NCBI RefSeq assembly: GCF_004310865.1
Contig: NZ_SIXI01000001.1
Location: 1 to 64,000, forward strand
Direction of reading: 5' to 3'
Origin: Aquabacterium lacunae
GTDB lineage: Bacteria > Pseudomonadota > Gammaproteobacteria > Burkholderiales > Burkholderiaceae_C
DNA: 64,000 nt
The notes under the pieces were generated by a model. The model was not told where the DNA came from, ran no database searches, and was given only the letters and a program-made list of their open reading frames with translations. Position numbers and translations under genes: made by a program. Numbering within the stretch: the stretch's first letter is position 1; each line of letters opens with the position of its first letter. Shown one piece after another: positions 25,683 to 33,536 of this stretch.

Positions 25683-26453
25683 ATGCCCCAGGTTGTACCC
25701 CGCGCGACACCGCTGAGTGCCGCCACCCGCCTGCAGCTGATGTGGCTGGCCAGTCCGGCCCTGCCTGTGGGTGGATTCAGCTACTCCGAAGGCCTGGAAG
25801 CCGCGGTGGACACCGGCCGCGTGCACGATGAGGCCTCGGCCCGTGCCTGGCTGGTGGACCAGCTGCACCTGAGCCTGGCGAGGGCCGACCTGGCCGTGAT
25901 GGCCGCCGCCGTGCCCGCCTGGCAGCGCCAGGACATGGACCGCGTGCGTGAACTCAACGACTGGGTGGTGCACACGCGCGAAACCAGCGAACTGCGCCTG
26001 CAAGCCGAGCAGATGGGCCGCTCTCTGGTGGAATGGCTTCGTCAGCGCACGGGCGAGGCCAGGCAAGAGGCCAGCGACACCCGCCTGGCCCAATGCGCGG
26101 CCCTCCAGCCCGCCCCCACTTGGCCCGTGGCCTTTGCGCTGGCCGTGGCCCAGTGCCTGCCACCATCGGGTTCGGGCAGCGCGCACGCCACCCAGGGCGC
26201 TGCGCAGGTGCACGAGGCCTTGCTGACCTTTGCCTTTGGCTGGGCCGAGAACATGGTGCAGGCCGCCATCAAGTCGGTGCCGCTGGGTCAGACCGCTGGC
26301 CAGCGCATCCTTCAATCCCTGATCGAGGCCATTCCCGAGGCCATCGACCATGCCCTGTCGCTGCCTGACAGCCAGCGGCAGGCCTTCACCCCCATGCTGG
26401 CCATCCTCAGCAGCCGGCACGAAACCCAGTATTCACGACTGTTCCGATCATGA
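25683..26453 (+). CDS. ureF: Urease accessory protein UreF
   Basis: A 256-residue all-helical accessory protein: [27 protein letters not shown] is the conserved UreF N-terminal motif, and [16 protein letters not shown] the C-terminal one. UreF with UreD and UreG forms the complex that loads nickel into apo-urease and gates GTP hydrolysis. Its start follows the ureE stop by 3 bp, and its stop overlaps ureG by 4 bp. Confidence 0.94.
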   Translation: MPQVVPRATPLSAATRLQLMWLASPALPVGGFSYSEGLEAAVDTGRVHDEASARAWLVDQLHLSLARADLAVMAAAVPAWQRQDMDRVRELNDWVVHTRETSELRLQAEQMGRSLVEWLRQRTGEARQEASDTRLAQCAALQPAPTWPVAFALAVAQCLPPSGSGSAHATQGAAQVHEALLTFAFGWAENMVQAAIKSVPLGQTAGQRILQSLIEAIPEAIDHALSLPDSQRQAFTPMLAILSSRHETQYSRLFRS

Positions 26454-27097
26454 GCGCACTGCACAACATCCCCGGCCGCACCAAGAAACTGCCCCCGCTG
26501 CGCGTGGGCGTCGGCGGCCCCGTGGGCTCAGGCAAGACCACCCTGCTGGAAATGCTCTGCAAGACCATGCGCAACACCTACGACCTGGTGGTCATCACCA
26601 ACGACATCTACACGAAGGAAGACCAGCGCCTGCTGACCGTGGCCGGCGCGCTCGACCCGGACCGCATCATGGGCGTGGAAACCGGTGGCTGCCCGCACAC
26701 CGCCATCCGTGAAGACGCTTCCATCAACCTCGAAGCGGTCGACCGCATGCTGGCGCGTTACCCCGATGCCGACATCGTGTTCATCGAGTCGGGCGGGGAC
26801 AACTTGGCGGCCACCTTCAGCCCTGAACTCAGCGACCTGACGGTCTATGTGATCGACGTGGCCGCAGGCGAAAAGATCCCGCGCAAAGGCGGACCGGGCA
26901 TCACCAAGAGCGACCTGTTCGTGATCAACAAGACCGACCTGGCACCCCACGTGGGTGCCAACCTCGAGATCATGGAAAGCGACACGAAGCGCATGCGCCC
27001 CACCCGCCCCTTCGTGATGACCAATCTGAAGACCCAGTCGGGCCTTCAGGATGTGATCGCCTTCATCGAAACCAAGGGGCTGCTCAAGGCCGCCTGA
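26450..27097 (+). CDS. ureG: Urease accessory GTPase UreG
   Basis: A 215-residue SIMIBI-class GTPase. The P-loop is GPVGSGKT (residues 23-30); [12 protein letters not shown], the nickel-binding CPH motif in [37 protein letters not shown] and the NKTD guanine-specificity motif are all intact. It supplies GTP energy for nickel delivery to UreC. The 3' end overlaps the convergent histidine kinase gene by 14 bp, and no terminator separates them. Confidence 0.98.
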   Translation: MSALHNIPGRTKKLPPLRVGVGGPVGSGKTTLLEMLCKTMRNTYDLVVITNDIYTKEDQRLLTVAGALDPDRIMGVETGGCPHTAIREDASINLEAVDRMLARYPDADIVFIESGGDNLAATFSPELSDLTVYVIDVAAGEKIPRKGGPGITKSDLFVINKTDLAPHVGANLEIMESDTKRMRPTRPFVMTNLKTQSGLQDVIAFIETKGLLKAA

Positions 27098-28457
27098 GCG
27101 GCCATCGCAAGGTCACACTCAGGCACGGTCCTTCGCTGAAAGACCAGCTGCCGCCGTGAAGGTCGAGCACGCGTCGCACGATCGACAGGCCCAGTCCCGA
27201 TCCGGTCCGGCCTTGGGTGTCGGCGGCTCGGGCAAAGCGTTGCCCCAGGTGAGCCCGAATGTCAGGGGCAAGGCCTGGCCCCTGATCCTGCACCGACACC
27301 CACAAAGCGTCATCCCGACTCTGCACACACACGAGCACTTCTGTGCCCGCCGGTGCATGGCCCACCGCGTTGTGCACCACATTGCGCAAGGCAGCGCGTA
27401 TCCACAGGGGCTGTCCACTCATGGGTGGCAAACGCTCACTTGGGCCTGAAGGCTCCAGTGCCAGCCCAACGCCCAGTGCGTGCGCGGATTCAAACTCGTC
27501 CGCCACCACATCGCGGCACAGGCCCAGCAGGTCGATGCTGTCCTGCCAGCCTGGCACTGGCACAACGCCACCGCTGTGGTGGTCCAATCGGGCCAGCAGC
27601 ATCAACTGCCCGGTCAGGTCGGTGGCGCGCCGAAGCGCATCGGCGGCCTTGTCCAGGGCATGCTGACGTTCGGATTCGGAGCTTGCTCCGCGGGCCACCG
27701 TCAACTGCGCGACCGCACCCGCCAAGGGCGTGCGCAATTCGTGGGACGCATCGGCTGTGAAACGCTGCTCACGGGTCAGGGCCTCTCGCAAACGCTCCAG
27801 CAGCGCGTTGACTTCTTCCACCAGGGGCTCGATGTCTCGCGGCACATCGCCCACATCGATGGCTGAAAGGTCATGCCCGGCGCGCTGCCTGACCGACTGC
27901 ACCAGCGTCCTCAAGGGTGCCAGCGCACGAGACACCCCCCACCACATCAGCGGCCACAGCAGAAGTGCTGTGACCACCAAGGGCAAGGCCAGCCCGACCC
28001 CCATGGCCAGCGCCAGCTCATCGCGTTCTTCGAGGGGAATGCTCACGGCCATCCAGCGCCCGTGCTCTGGCTGGTGCCACCAGCGCACTCGGTGGTGGTC
28101 GTCTCCGCCGACATGCCCGACCGAAGCGAGTCTGTCACTCGGTAACCTCTCGCTGAAATGCAAGGCCGGTGCGCCGGGACTGCGGTACAGCAGGGCCCCG
28201 GCCTCATCCCAGACCATCACCCCGAAATCCGGATCGTCGTCAACACCCAGCGCGGCTGCTTGCACTTTCTGCATGTCATCGATCAAGGCCGGGGTGGAGA
28301 GTGCCCCAAGGGGCCTAACCACATCACGCATCTGGGCGTCGTAGATCTCGTCGAGTTCGTGAAGCACCGACCACCAGCTCACAGAACCGATCGCCACCCA
28401 CAATGGCAAGGCAATGGTCAACACCGTGCGCGTCAGGCGCGAACGCAAGGTGCTCAT
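27084..28457 (-). CDS. Sensor histidine kinase (PmrB/QseC-like)
   Basis: A 457-residue membrane kinase: first membrane helix near residues 12-35, a ~120-residue periplasmic sensor, second helix near 150-175 ([23 protein letters not shown]), HAMP-like linker, HisKA with [20 protein letters not shown], HATPase with VVHNAVGHA (N box), [12 protein letters not shown] (G1) and [21 protein letters not shown] (G2). The protein type and the gene pairing fit the QseC/PmrB/TctE group. Its ATG overlaps the regulator stop by 4 bp. Last gene of the PepSY-b561-sulfatase operon, which suggests it senses an envelope or cation signal. Confidence 0.93.
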   Translation of the reverse strand: MSTLRSRLTRTVLTIALPLWVAIGSVSWWSVLHELDEIYDAQMRDVVRPLGALSTPALIDDMQKVQAAALGVDDDPDFGVMVWDEAGALLYRSPGAPALHFSERLPSDRLASVGHVGGDDHHRVRWWHQPEHGRWMAVSIPLEERDELALAMGVGLALPLVVTALLLWPLMWWGVSRALAPLRTLVQSVRQRAGHDLSAIDVGDVPRDIEPLVEEVNALLERLREALTREQRFTADASHELRTPLAGAVAQLTVARGASSESERQHALDKAADALRRATDLTGQLMLLARLDHHSGGVVPVPGWQDSIDLLGLCRDVVADEFESAHALGVGLALEPSGPSERLPPMSGQPLWIRAALRNVVHNAVGHAPAGTEVLVCVQSRDDALWVSVQDQGPGLAPDIRAHLGQRFARAADTQGRTGSGLGLSIVRRVLDLHGGSWSFSEGPCLSVTLRWPLRRP

Positions 28458-29125
28458 GCCTGAGCCTTGTCGGGGTTGAGCACGTAACCCACACCACGAA
28501 TGGTGCGGATCCAGTCGGGGCCCAGCTTGCGCCGCAGGTGGTGCACATGCACTTCCACGGCATTGCTGCCAATTTCATGCCCCCAGTCGTACAGCGCCTC
28601 GGCCAGCTGCTCCTGCGACATCGGGCGCCTAGGCTGACTGATCAGCCGCACCAGCAAGGCGAACTCTTTGGCCGACAGCTGAACAGGCTGCCCGGCTAAC
28701 GTCACGGCATGCTCAGCCGGATCCACACACAATGCACCCCACTGGTAAGCCGGTGCAGCCTGCCCTGCGGCCCTGCGGATCAGTGCACGCAGGCGCGCAC
28801 CCAGTTCCTCCAAAGCCACAGGTTTGACCAGGTAATCGTCCGCACCGCTGTCCAGCCCCGAAATGCGATCTTGCAAGGCATCACGCGCCGTCAGCATCAG
28901 CACCGGCAACCGGCCATCGCGAGCACGCAAGGCCTGAAGCACTTCCAGGCCCGAACGCCCAGGCAACCCCCAGTCGAGCACCAGCGCATCGAAGGCTGTG
29001 TGGCTCAATGCGGCGGCGGCCTGGTCGCCCCTTCGCAACCAGTCCACCACCCAGCCTTGCTGACGAAGACCCTGCTGCAGGCCCTCTCCCAGGTGTTCAT
29101 CGTCTTCGATCAGCAGTATTCGCAT
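28454..29125 (-). CDS. OmpR-family response regulator (PmrA/QseB-like)
   Basis: A 223-residue protein from ATG 29125: receiver MRILLIEDDEHLGEGLQQGLRQQG, phospho-acceptor Asp in LVLDWGLPGRSG, T in MLTARD, K in DDYLVKPVALEEL; then an OmpR winged helix (LSAKEFALLVRLISQP, VHVHHLRRKLGPDWIRTIRGVGYVL). The wording of both domains is that of PmrA/QseB. A sequence matching the PmrA box lies ahead of the operon (31901-31917), so autoregulation of the whole operon is plausible. It overlaps the sulfatase 3' end by 29 bp; in-frame codons further upstream belong to that gene. Confidence 0.93.
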   Translation of the reverse strand: MRILLIEDDEHLGEGLQQGLRQQGWVVDWLRRGDQAAAALSHTAFDALVLDWGLPGRSGLEVLQALRARDGRLPVLMLTARDALQDRISGLDSGADDYLVKPVALEELGARLRALIRRAAGQAAPAYQWGALCVDPAEHAVTLAGQPVQLSAKEFALLVRLISQPRRPMSQEQLAEALYDWGHEIGSNAVEVHVHHLRRKLGPDWIRTIRGVGYVLNPDKAQA

Positions 29126-31073
29126 GGGCAACAGTGTTGACAGACAGGGCACGCAATCCGTCGTGATGGTACGCCCAAGCTGCACTCTGGTACCAGCTGA
29201 TGGCATCGGCCACATCATCCCAATCCATCGCCGCTGGCTCGGGCGTGGCGTGCCCATCGAGCACCTTCACGACATGCGCGCCTTCGCGAGGGTCCAGGCG
29301 CAGCAACCGGTCACCCCGGAGCACGCCAAGATCCTGATAGGTGCTGATGAAGGCGCGTTCACGCCCCGGCTCCAGGTCCATCAGGTCATGGCCCATGAAC
29401 CGGCTGTGGTACCTGAACTTCAGCAGGCCCAGCAGGGTGGGCGCCAGGTCGATCTGACTGGCCAGCCTGCCTTCTTCACGCGGGGCCACCAGGCCGGGAG
29501 CAAACACCATCGCCGGAATGTGATAGCGCTCGACAGGCAGGTCGGTCTTGCCTGCACTGGAGGCGCAGTGGTCGGCCACGATCACGAACAAGGTGTGCGC
29601 AAACCACGGCTTGTGAGACGCTCGGTCGATGAAATCTCCGATGGCCCAGTCGGTGTACTTCACCCCCCCATCTCGCCCGGTTTTCGAAGGAATGTCGATG
29701 CGCCCCTCCGGATAAGTGAACGGGCGGTGGTTGGACGTGGTCATCACGTGCATGAACGAAGGCCGCCCCCTCGCATGGGATGCATCAGCCTGACGCAAGG
29801 CCAGCGTGAACAGGTCTTCGTCGGCCACGCCCCAGATGTTCTCGTGGTGCACTTCGGCAGACACCATGGCCCCACGGTCGACCACCTCATAGCCATTGGC
29901 GCTGAAAAATGCGTTCATGTTGTCGAAGTAGCCATAGCCGCCATACACATAGCGCGTGTCATACCCTTTGTCATGAAACACCTGCCCGAGTGTGAATAGC
30001 CCCTCGTTGTGCGGCCGTTTCACGATCGACTGGCCCGGCGTGGGTGGCACAGCCAGGGACAGGGCCTCCAGGCCACGCACCGTGCGCGTGCCCGTGGCGT
30101 ACAGGTGGGTGAACAACAAGCTTTGCCTGGCCAGGGCATCCAGCCGGGGCGTGAGGCCCTGGCGGTTGCCGAATCGGGCCATGAAGTCCGCCGACAGGCT
30201 CTCGACCGAGATCAGCACCACATTCCAGCGCTTTTCAGCCTCACCGTAATCGACCCGGCGGGTCAGGTCATGCGGATCGTCGCTGGCCAGACGCGCATGA
30301 GGCGTCGGCAACTGTTGACGCATGCGTCGAAGCGCCTCTTCGGTCGGCAGGCTCTGGTAGAAATGTTCGTAGTCCAGTTCGTTGTGCCGCAAGGCAGAGA
30401 AGAACTCGAACACGCCGTTGCCGCTGAGCGACTGGTCCTGGGGGTGGCTCAGGCTGTGCTTCCACGAGGCCTGCCCCATCCACAATCCCAGGGCACACAA
30501 TGCCAGCCGCAAGACCATGGGCCACACGCGGTCGCGCATCACACCGCCAGCCGGCGCGGCTCTCTCGGCGAGCCAGACGCGCCGATTCAGGGCCACCAGC
30601 CCCATCGCCACCAAGGCCACTGCGCTCAACCAGAGCCCGACCGGGTACGACTCCCGGATGTTGCCGATCACTTCGTGGGTGTACAGCAGGTAATCCACGG
30701 CGATGAAATTGAAACGCGTGCCGAACTCTTCCCAGAACACGATTTCAGAAGCCGCCACACACAACAACAGGAAGCACCACAGGACGTAACCGGCCGACAA
30801 CCAGAAACGTCCCAAAGGGTGGGCATAGGCTCGACGAGGCCACACCGCCAGAAACACCGCCAGCGGGGCGCAAAAGGCCAGCCCGGCGATGACATCAAAG
30901 GCCAGCCCGAGGCCCAGCACATGCAGCACCGACCACCAATGGAGGTCCGCCCGATCGCCTGTGTGGAGCAGCAACCCGAGGCGCAGCACGGTGGACAGGG
31001 CAATGAAGCCCATCAGCAGGCGCCACCAGGGCGCCCAGATGCCAGGCCGAGGCCTTGCGGAGCAGACGTTCAT
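29097..31073 (-). CDS. LTA synthase/phosphoglycerol transferase-family membrane sulfatase
   Basis: A 658-residue inner-membrane protein: about five N-terminal membrane helices (to residue ~210), then a periplasmic alkaline-phosphatase/sulfatase fold. RWNVVLISVESLSADFM supplies the first metal ligand region, TGTRTVRGLEALSLAVPPTPG the likely Thr nucleophile, and TLFVIVADHCASS the Asp-His ligand pair. Such enzymes move phosphoglycerol or phosphoethanolamine from lipids onto glycans. In a Gram-negative under a PmrA-like system, an OpgB- or EptA-like envelope modification is plausible, but the acceptor is unknown. The start ATG overlaps the b561 stop (ATGA). Confidence 0.88.
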   Translation of the reverse strand: MNVCSARPRPGIWAPWWRLLMGFIALSTVLRLGLLLHTGDRADLHWWSVLHVLGLGLAFDVIAGLAFCAPLAVFLAVWPRRAYAHPLGRFWLSAGYVLWCFLLLCVAASEIVFWEEFGTRFNFIAVDYLLYTHEVIGNIRESYPVGLWLSAVALVAMGLVALNRRVWLAERAAPAGGVMRDRVWPMVLRLALCALGLWMGQASWKHSLSHPQDQSLSGNGVFEFFSALRHNELDYEHFYQSLPTEEALRRMRQQLPTPHARLASDDPHDLTRRVDYGEAEKRWNVVLISVESLSADFMARFGNRQGLTPRLDALARQSLLFTHLYATGTRTVRGLEALSLAVPPTPGQSIVKRPHNEGLFTLGQVFHDKGYDTRYVYGGYGYFDNMNAFFSANGYEVVDRGAMVSAEVHHENIWGVADEDLFTLALRQADASHARGRPSFMHVMTTSNHRPFTYPEGRIDIPSKTGRDGGVKYTDWAIGDFIDRASHKPWFAHTLFVIVADHCASSAGKTDLPVERYHIPAMVFAPGLVAPREEGRLASQIDLAPTLLGLLKFRYHSRFMGHDLMDLEPGRERAFISTYQDLGVLRGDRLLRLDPREGAHVVKVLDGHATPEPAAMDWDDVADAISWYQSAAWAYHHDGLRALSVNTVAHANTADRRR

Positions 31074-31576
31074 GGGCGCCCTTTCACCATGGCAACCACC
31101 AGGTTGCGACGCACCCGCCAGCCCTCCAGCATGGCACCAGCCACATGCAGGGGCACCAGGGCCCACAGGGTGCTGGCCAGCAGTTCATGGCCATCCTCCA
31201 GCCACTCTGCACCCCACCAGGCGTCCTGCTGCATCATCCAGCCACTCAGTCCCAGACCGAGCAGCACCGACCAGAATGCAAGCACCATGCAAGCCCCCAG
31301 GGGGTTGTGACCCACCCCGTGGGCTTGCCGGTCACCCGCCAGCAAGAGCCGCACATGCAGCAACACCTGCGACGGGCGCGGCCACCAGGCCGACAGGCGT
31401 GCCGGGCTGTGCCGTGGTGCGAGCAGCAGGCCCCAAGCCAGCCTTGCCAGCACCAGCAGAGCCACCGTGTACCCCGCCCAACGGTGCCAGCGAGCGCCCT
31501 CTTCATTGAGCAGATTGAACGCCACCAGCAAGGCCACGGCCCAATGCGTGCTCCGGACAAGCCGGTCCCAGGCCAT
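31070..31576 (-). CDS. Cytochrome b561-family protein
   Basis: A 168-residue protein with four membrane helices: WDRLVRSTHWAVALLVAFNLL, HRWAGYTVALLVLARLAWGLLL, NPLGACMVLAFWSVLLGLGLSGWMM and ALVPLHVAGAMLEGWRVRRNLV. The His residues in helix 1 (THW), helix 2 (WHRW) and helix 4 (PLHVAGA) fit the haem b ligands of bacterial b561/NiFe-hydrogenase-type cytochromes. It would carry electrons across or within the inner membrane. It follows the PepSY gene by 3 bp. Confidence 0.88.
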   Translation of the reverse strand: MAWDRLVRSTHWAVALLVAFNLLNEEGARWHRWAGYTVALLVLARLAWGLLLAPRHSPARLSAWWPRPSQVLLHVRLLLAGDRQAHGVGHNPLGACMVLAFWSVLLGLGLSGWMMQQDAWWGAEWLEDGHELLASTLWALVPLHVAGAMLEGWRVRRNLVVAMVKGRP

Positions 31577-31579
31577 GGC

Positions 31580-31849
31580 TCAGTCCTTCTCGGTCTTGAT
31601 GGCCTTGCCGGTCACCGGATCGAAGTAAATCTCGACCCGGTGACCGTCCTTGTCCTTGCCATAGATCTCGTAGCAGGACTTCTCTTCCTTGAACTTCCGG
31701 ATCTGGTAGCCCTGGGCCTTGAGCTGGGCCTGGAACTTTTCCGCAGGCTGCCACTGTGACTTGGGCGCCTCGGTGCAGGTGGGGGATGCCCAGACGGTGC
31801 TGGTCAACAGGCCAGCCAGCAGGGCGGCCGCAATGCGTGAACGGGTCAT
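31580..31849 (-). CDS. Secreted PepSY-domain protein
   Basis: An 89-residue protein: signal peptide MTRSRIAAALLAGLLTSTVWA, then a single PepSY domain (AEKFQAQLKAQGYQIRKFKEEKSCYEIYGKDKDGHRVEIYFDPVTGKAI). Two Cys (in SPTCTEAP and KSCYEIY) may form a disulfide. PepSY/b561 pairs are common in beta/gammaproteobacterial operons headed by PmrA- or QseB-type regulators. First gene of the operon, with the PmrA-like box 52 bp upstream of its ATG. Confidence 0.88.
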   Translation of the reverse strand: MTRSRIAAALLAGLLTSTVWASPTCTEAPKSQWQPAEKFQAQLKAQGYQIRKFKEEKSCYEIYGKDKDGHRVEIYFDPVTGKAIKTEKD

Positions 31850-31900
31850 GTGAAATCTCCTGAGGTCTGAAGGTCAGAGCCCGGATTTCACAACACCCAC

Positions 31901-31917
31901 CTTAAGGCCACCTTAAA
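31901..31917 (-). promoter_or_regulatory. PmrA-like box upstream of the PepSY operon
   Basis: On the minus strand the sequence is TTTAAG-N5-CTTAAG, which fits the published PmrA recognition pattern YTTAAK-N5-YTTAAK exactly, in the direction of the operon. It ends 52 bp before the PepSY start. The regulator gene at 28454-29125 is of the PmrA/QseB type and lies in the operon, consistent with autoregulation. Confidence 0.75.
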
Positions 31918-31988
31918 GGGCCACAAAGGTGGCTACACTAGCGGCCCAGCAGATGTGGGCAACCCCCATCCGCCTGTCGCCCCGCGCA

Positions 31989-32063
31989 CTCTCCGTAGTT
32001 CAATGGATAGAACGGCCGCCTCCTAAGCGGCAAATACAGGTTCGATTCCTGTCGGAGGGACCA
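31989..32063 (+). tRNA. tRNA-Arg (anticodon CCU)
   Basis: A complete cloverleaf can be drawn by hand. The acceptor CTCTCCG (31989-31995) pairs with CGGAGGG (32053-32059), with one G-T pair. The D stem is GTTC/GAAC, the anticodon stem GCCGC/GCGGC, and the loop CTCCTAA gives anticodon CCT at 32022-32024. The T arm is ACAGG-TTCGATT-CCTGT. The CCA end (32061-32063) is encoded. It reads rare AGG codons. The spacer 31850-31988 holds the PepSY promoter region. Confidence 0.96.
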
Positions 32064-32112
32064 ACGCATCGCAGCGTTGATCTCTGCCTTGGGGGTCATG
32101 CTGGCAGCGAGA

Positions 32113-32934
32113 TCAGTGCTGCAGGTCTGAAGTGGCCACCAGCCAGGCACCCACCAGCTTGGCCTGCTGCTCGGGCGCATGGCGCGCTGCATCCATCAGC
32201 TGAGCCTCGCGGTCGCCAAGCTGTCCGAGCTTCATCAAGGTCTGGCGGTATTGCGCCAGGTGAGTCTCGTCGCGGAACACCAGTTCAGGCTGGGGCTGAG
32301 TCTCCAACGTCACAGCCGCACCTTGCGCCTCCAGCAGGTCGAGCAACCCAGCCACCTGCGCAATGATGTCGCGCTCGACCTTGAAGAAACTGGTCATCAC
32401 GTGGGACGCAGGCGTCGAAGCCTGCAACAAGCGCCGGCGGGCATCGTCGGCACGGATGGCTTCGGGTTGATCGCGCAACCAGGTGGACAAGCCCTCATCC
32501 AGGTGAGCCTGTACGCTGGCGTCCTGGCGGATCAAGGCTTCAAGGGCCTGGTCAAGCTGCACCAGACGCTGCCGGATGGCCGTCCGGCCTTTGGACGTCA
32601 CCAGGTTGGGCGGGGTCAACCAGTCTCCCAGGCCGATCACTTCGACCTGCGCCTGGTAAGCACCCAGGGCCTGATCCCGCTGCCTTGCGGCGTCCACCAG
32701 AGCCTGAATCAATGGCTGAAACTCTCCGGCGCTGTGCTGATCGAGCAACTCGTCGCTGGGCAACTCGCCCTGATGCAAGCGCAGCAAGACCGGCTCCAGT
32801 CGTGCCAGTTGCTCAGAGAAGGCCTGGTTGGCGTCATCGGGAGACCCCTGACGCCACCACAGCAGCACCGACAACAGCACGAGGCCCAGGCCCAAGCCCA
32901 GCGCTGCCCACCAGGCCAACGCTGTTCGGTCCAT
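32113..32934 (-). CDS. Unknown protein with N-terminal membrane anchor
   Basis: A 273-residue protein from ATG 32934: one membrane helix (ALAWWAALGLGLGLVLLSVLLWW, residues ~4-26) followed by a long helical, Leu/Gln/Ala-rich domain (FSEQLARLEPVLLRLHQGELP, QRLVQLDQALEALI, EAQLMDAARHAPEQQAKLVGAWL). The pattern suggests a periplasmic or cytoplasmic helical bundle, like the sensor part of a chemoreceptor without its signalling domain. I do not recognise a family. It ends 49 bp from the tRNA and is transcribed towards it. The 161-bp stretch to the H-NS-like gene shows nothing beyond small GC hairpins. Confidence 0.65.
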   Translation of the reverse strand: MDRTALAWWAALGLGLGLVLLSVLLWWRQGSPDDANQAFSEQLARLEPVLLRLHQGELPSDELLDQHSAGEFQPLIQALVDAARQRDQALGAYQAQVEVIGLGDWLTPPNLVTSKGRTAIRQRLVQLDQALEALIRQDASVQAHLDEGLSTWLRDQPEAIRADDARRRLLQASTPASHVMTSFFKVERDIIAQVAGLLDLLEAQGAAVTLETQPQPELVFRDETHLAQYRQTLMKLGQLGDREAQLMDAARHAPEQQAKLVGAWLVATSDLQH

Positions 32935-33095
32935 GGGTTGTTCCCGTACTACCACTCGCATGACGCGCAATTCCGATCGACGGCCTCTGATGGCTCGGCC
33001 GCAAGGCCGCTATTTCACATCATGCCCGGCCCCGGGAATCTGTAACAGCATGCAAACCCCTTGATCCAAGGGCTGCATCAGACGCTCGTGCCCCG

Positions 33096-33380
33096 TCACT
33101 GAGGGGGCGGCGCGTCCGGGATTCGCAACTCTTCCACCATGTACCCTTCTTTGGTCAGGGCCAGACGCAGCCACTCAGGCTGGCGTCCAACGCCGTCCCA
33201 GGTGTCACCTGTCAAGGGGTGTCGGTACTTGTGCGACGCTGGCGGCGGTGGTGCCACGGGTGCCCTGCGCTCGCCCTCGGCCATGGGGACATGCAGTTCA
33301 TCAGGCGTGATATGCCAGAACGCCATCAGCTTGCGGATGGACAGGATCGCAGCTTCTTGCTCAGGGGTTTTGTCGGCCAT
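33096..33380 (-). CDS. H-NS family nucleoid protein (short form)
   Basis: A 94-residue protein from ATG 33380. The C-terminal KYRHPLTGDTWDGVGRQPEWLRLAL is the DNA-binding motif of the betaproteobacterial H-NS/BpH3 family (Y-R-x-P-x-T-G-x-T-W-x-G-x-G-x-x-P-x-W). The N-terminal ILSIRKLMAFWHITPDEL corresponds to the last oligomerisation helix; the earlier coiled-coil helices are shorter than usual. A Pro-rich linker (APVAPPPPASH) joins them. It probably binds AT-rich DNA. An alternative start at codon ATG 33410 would add ten residues. Confidence 0.82.
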   Translation of the reverse strand: MADKTPEQEAAILSIRKLMAFWHITPDELHVPMAEGERRAPVAPPPPASHKYRHPLTGDTWDGVGRQPEWLRLALTKEGYMVEELRIPDAPPPQ

Positions 33381-33419
33381 GTGCGGAACAGGCGGTCTCA
33401 ATCCATCCATTGTCGACCC

Positions 33420-33446
33420 TAATGTTCGCAAGGTTTTGACCGATAG
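33420..33446 (+). promoter_or_regulatory. Sigma-28 (FliA)-type promoter of the chemoreceptor gene
   Basis: TAATGTTC-N11-ACCGATAG resembles the FliA consensus TAAAGTTT-N11-GCCGATAA at both boxes with the exact spacing. It lies about 90 bp upstream of the chemoreceptor ATG (33537) and points to it, as expected for a class III flagellar/chemotaxis gene. Confidence 0.72.
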
Positions 33447-33536
33447 TGCTCAGGAGCCCACAGAACAACTGCTGGACTCTGCAGGTATGCCATGTCGGCG
33501 ATGCCTGCCCACGCAGCAAGCGAGAGGAGCACGGTC

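Noticed and set aside
31989-32112. Genomic island attachment site at the tRNA-Arg 3' end
   Set aside because: No integrase, no repeated tRNA 3' segment and no change to foreign-looking genes was seen next to it.
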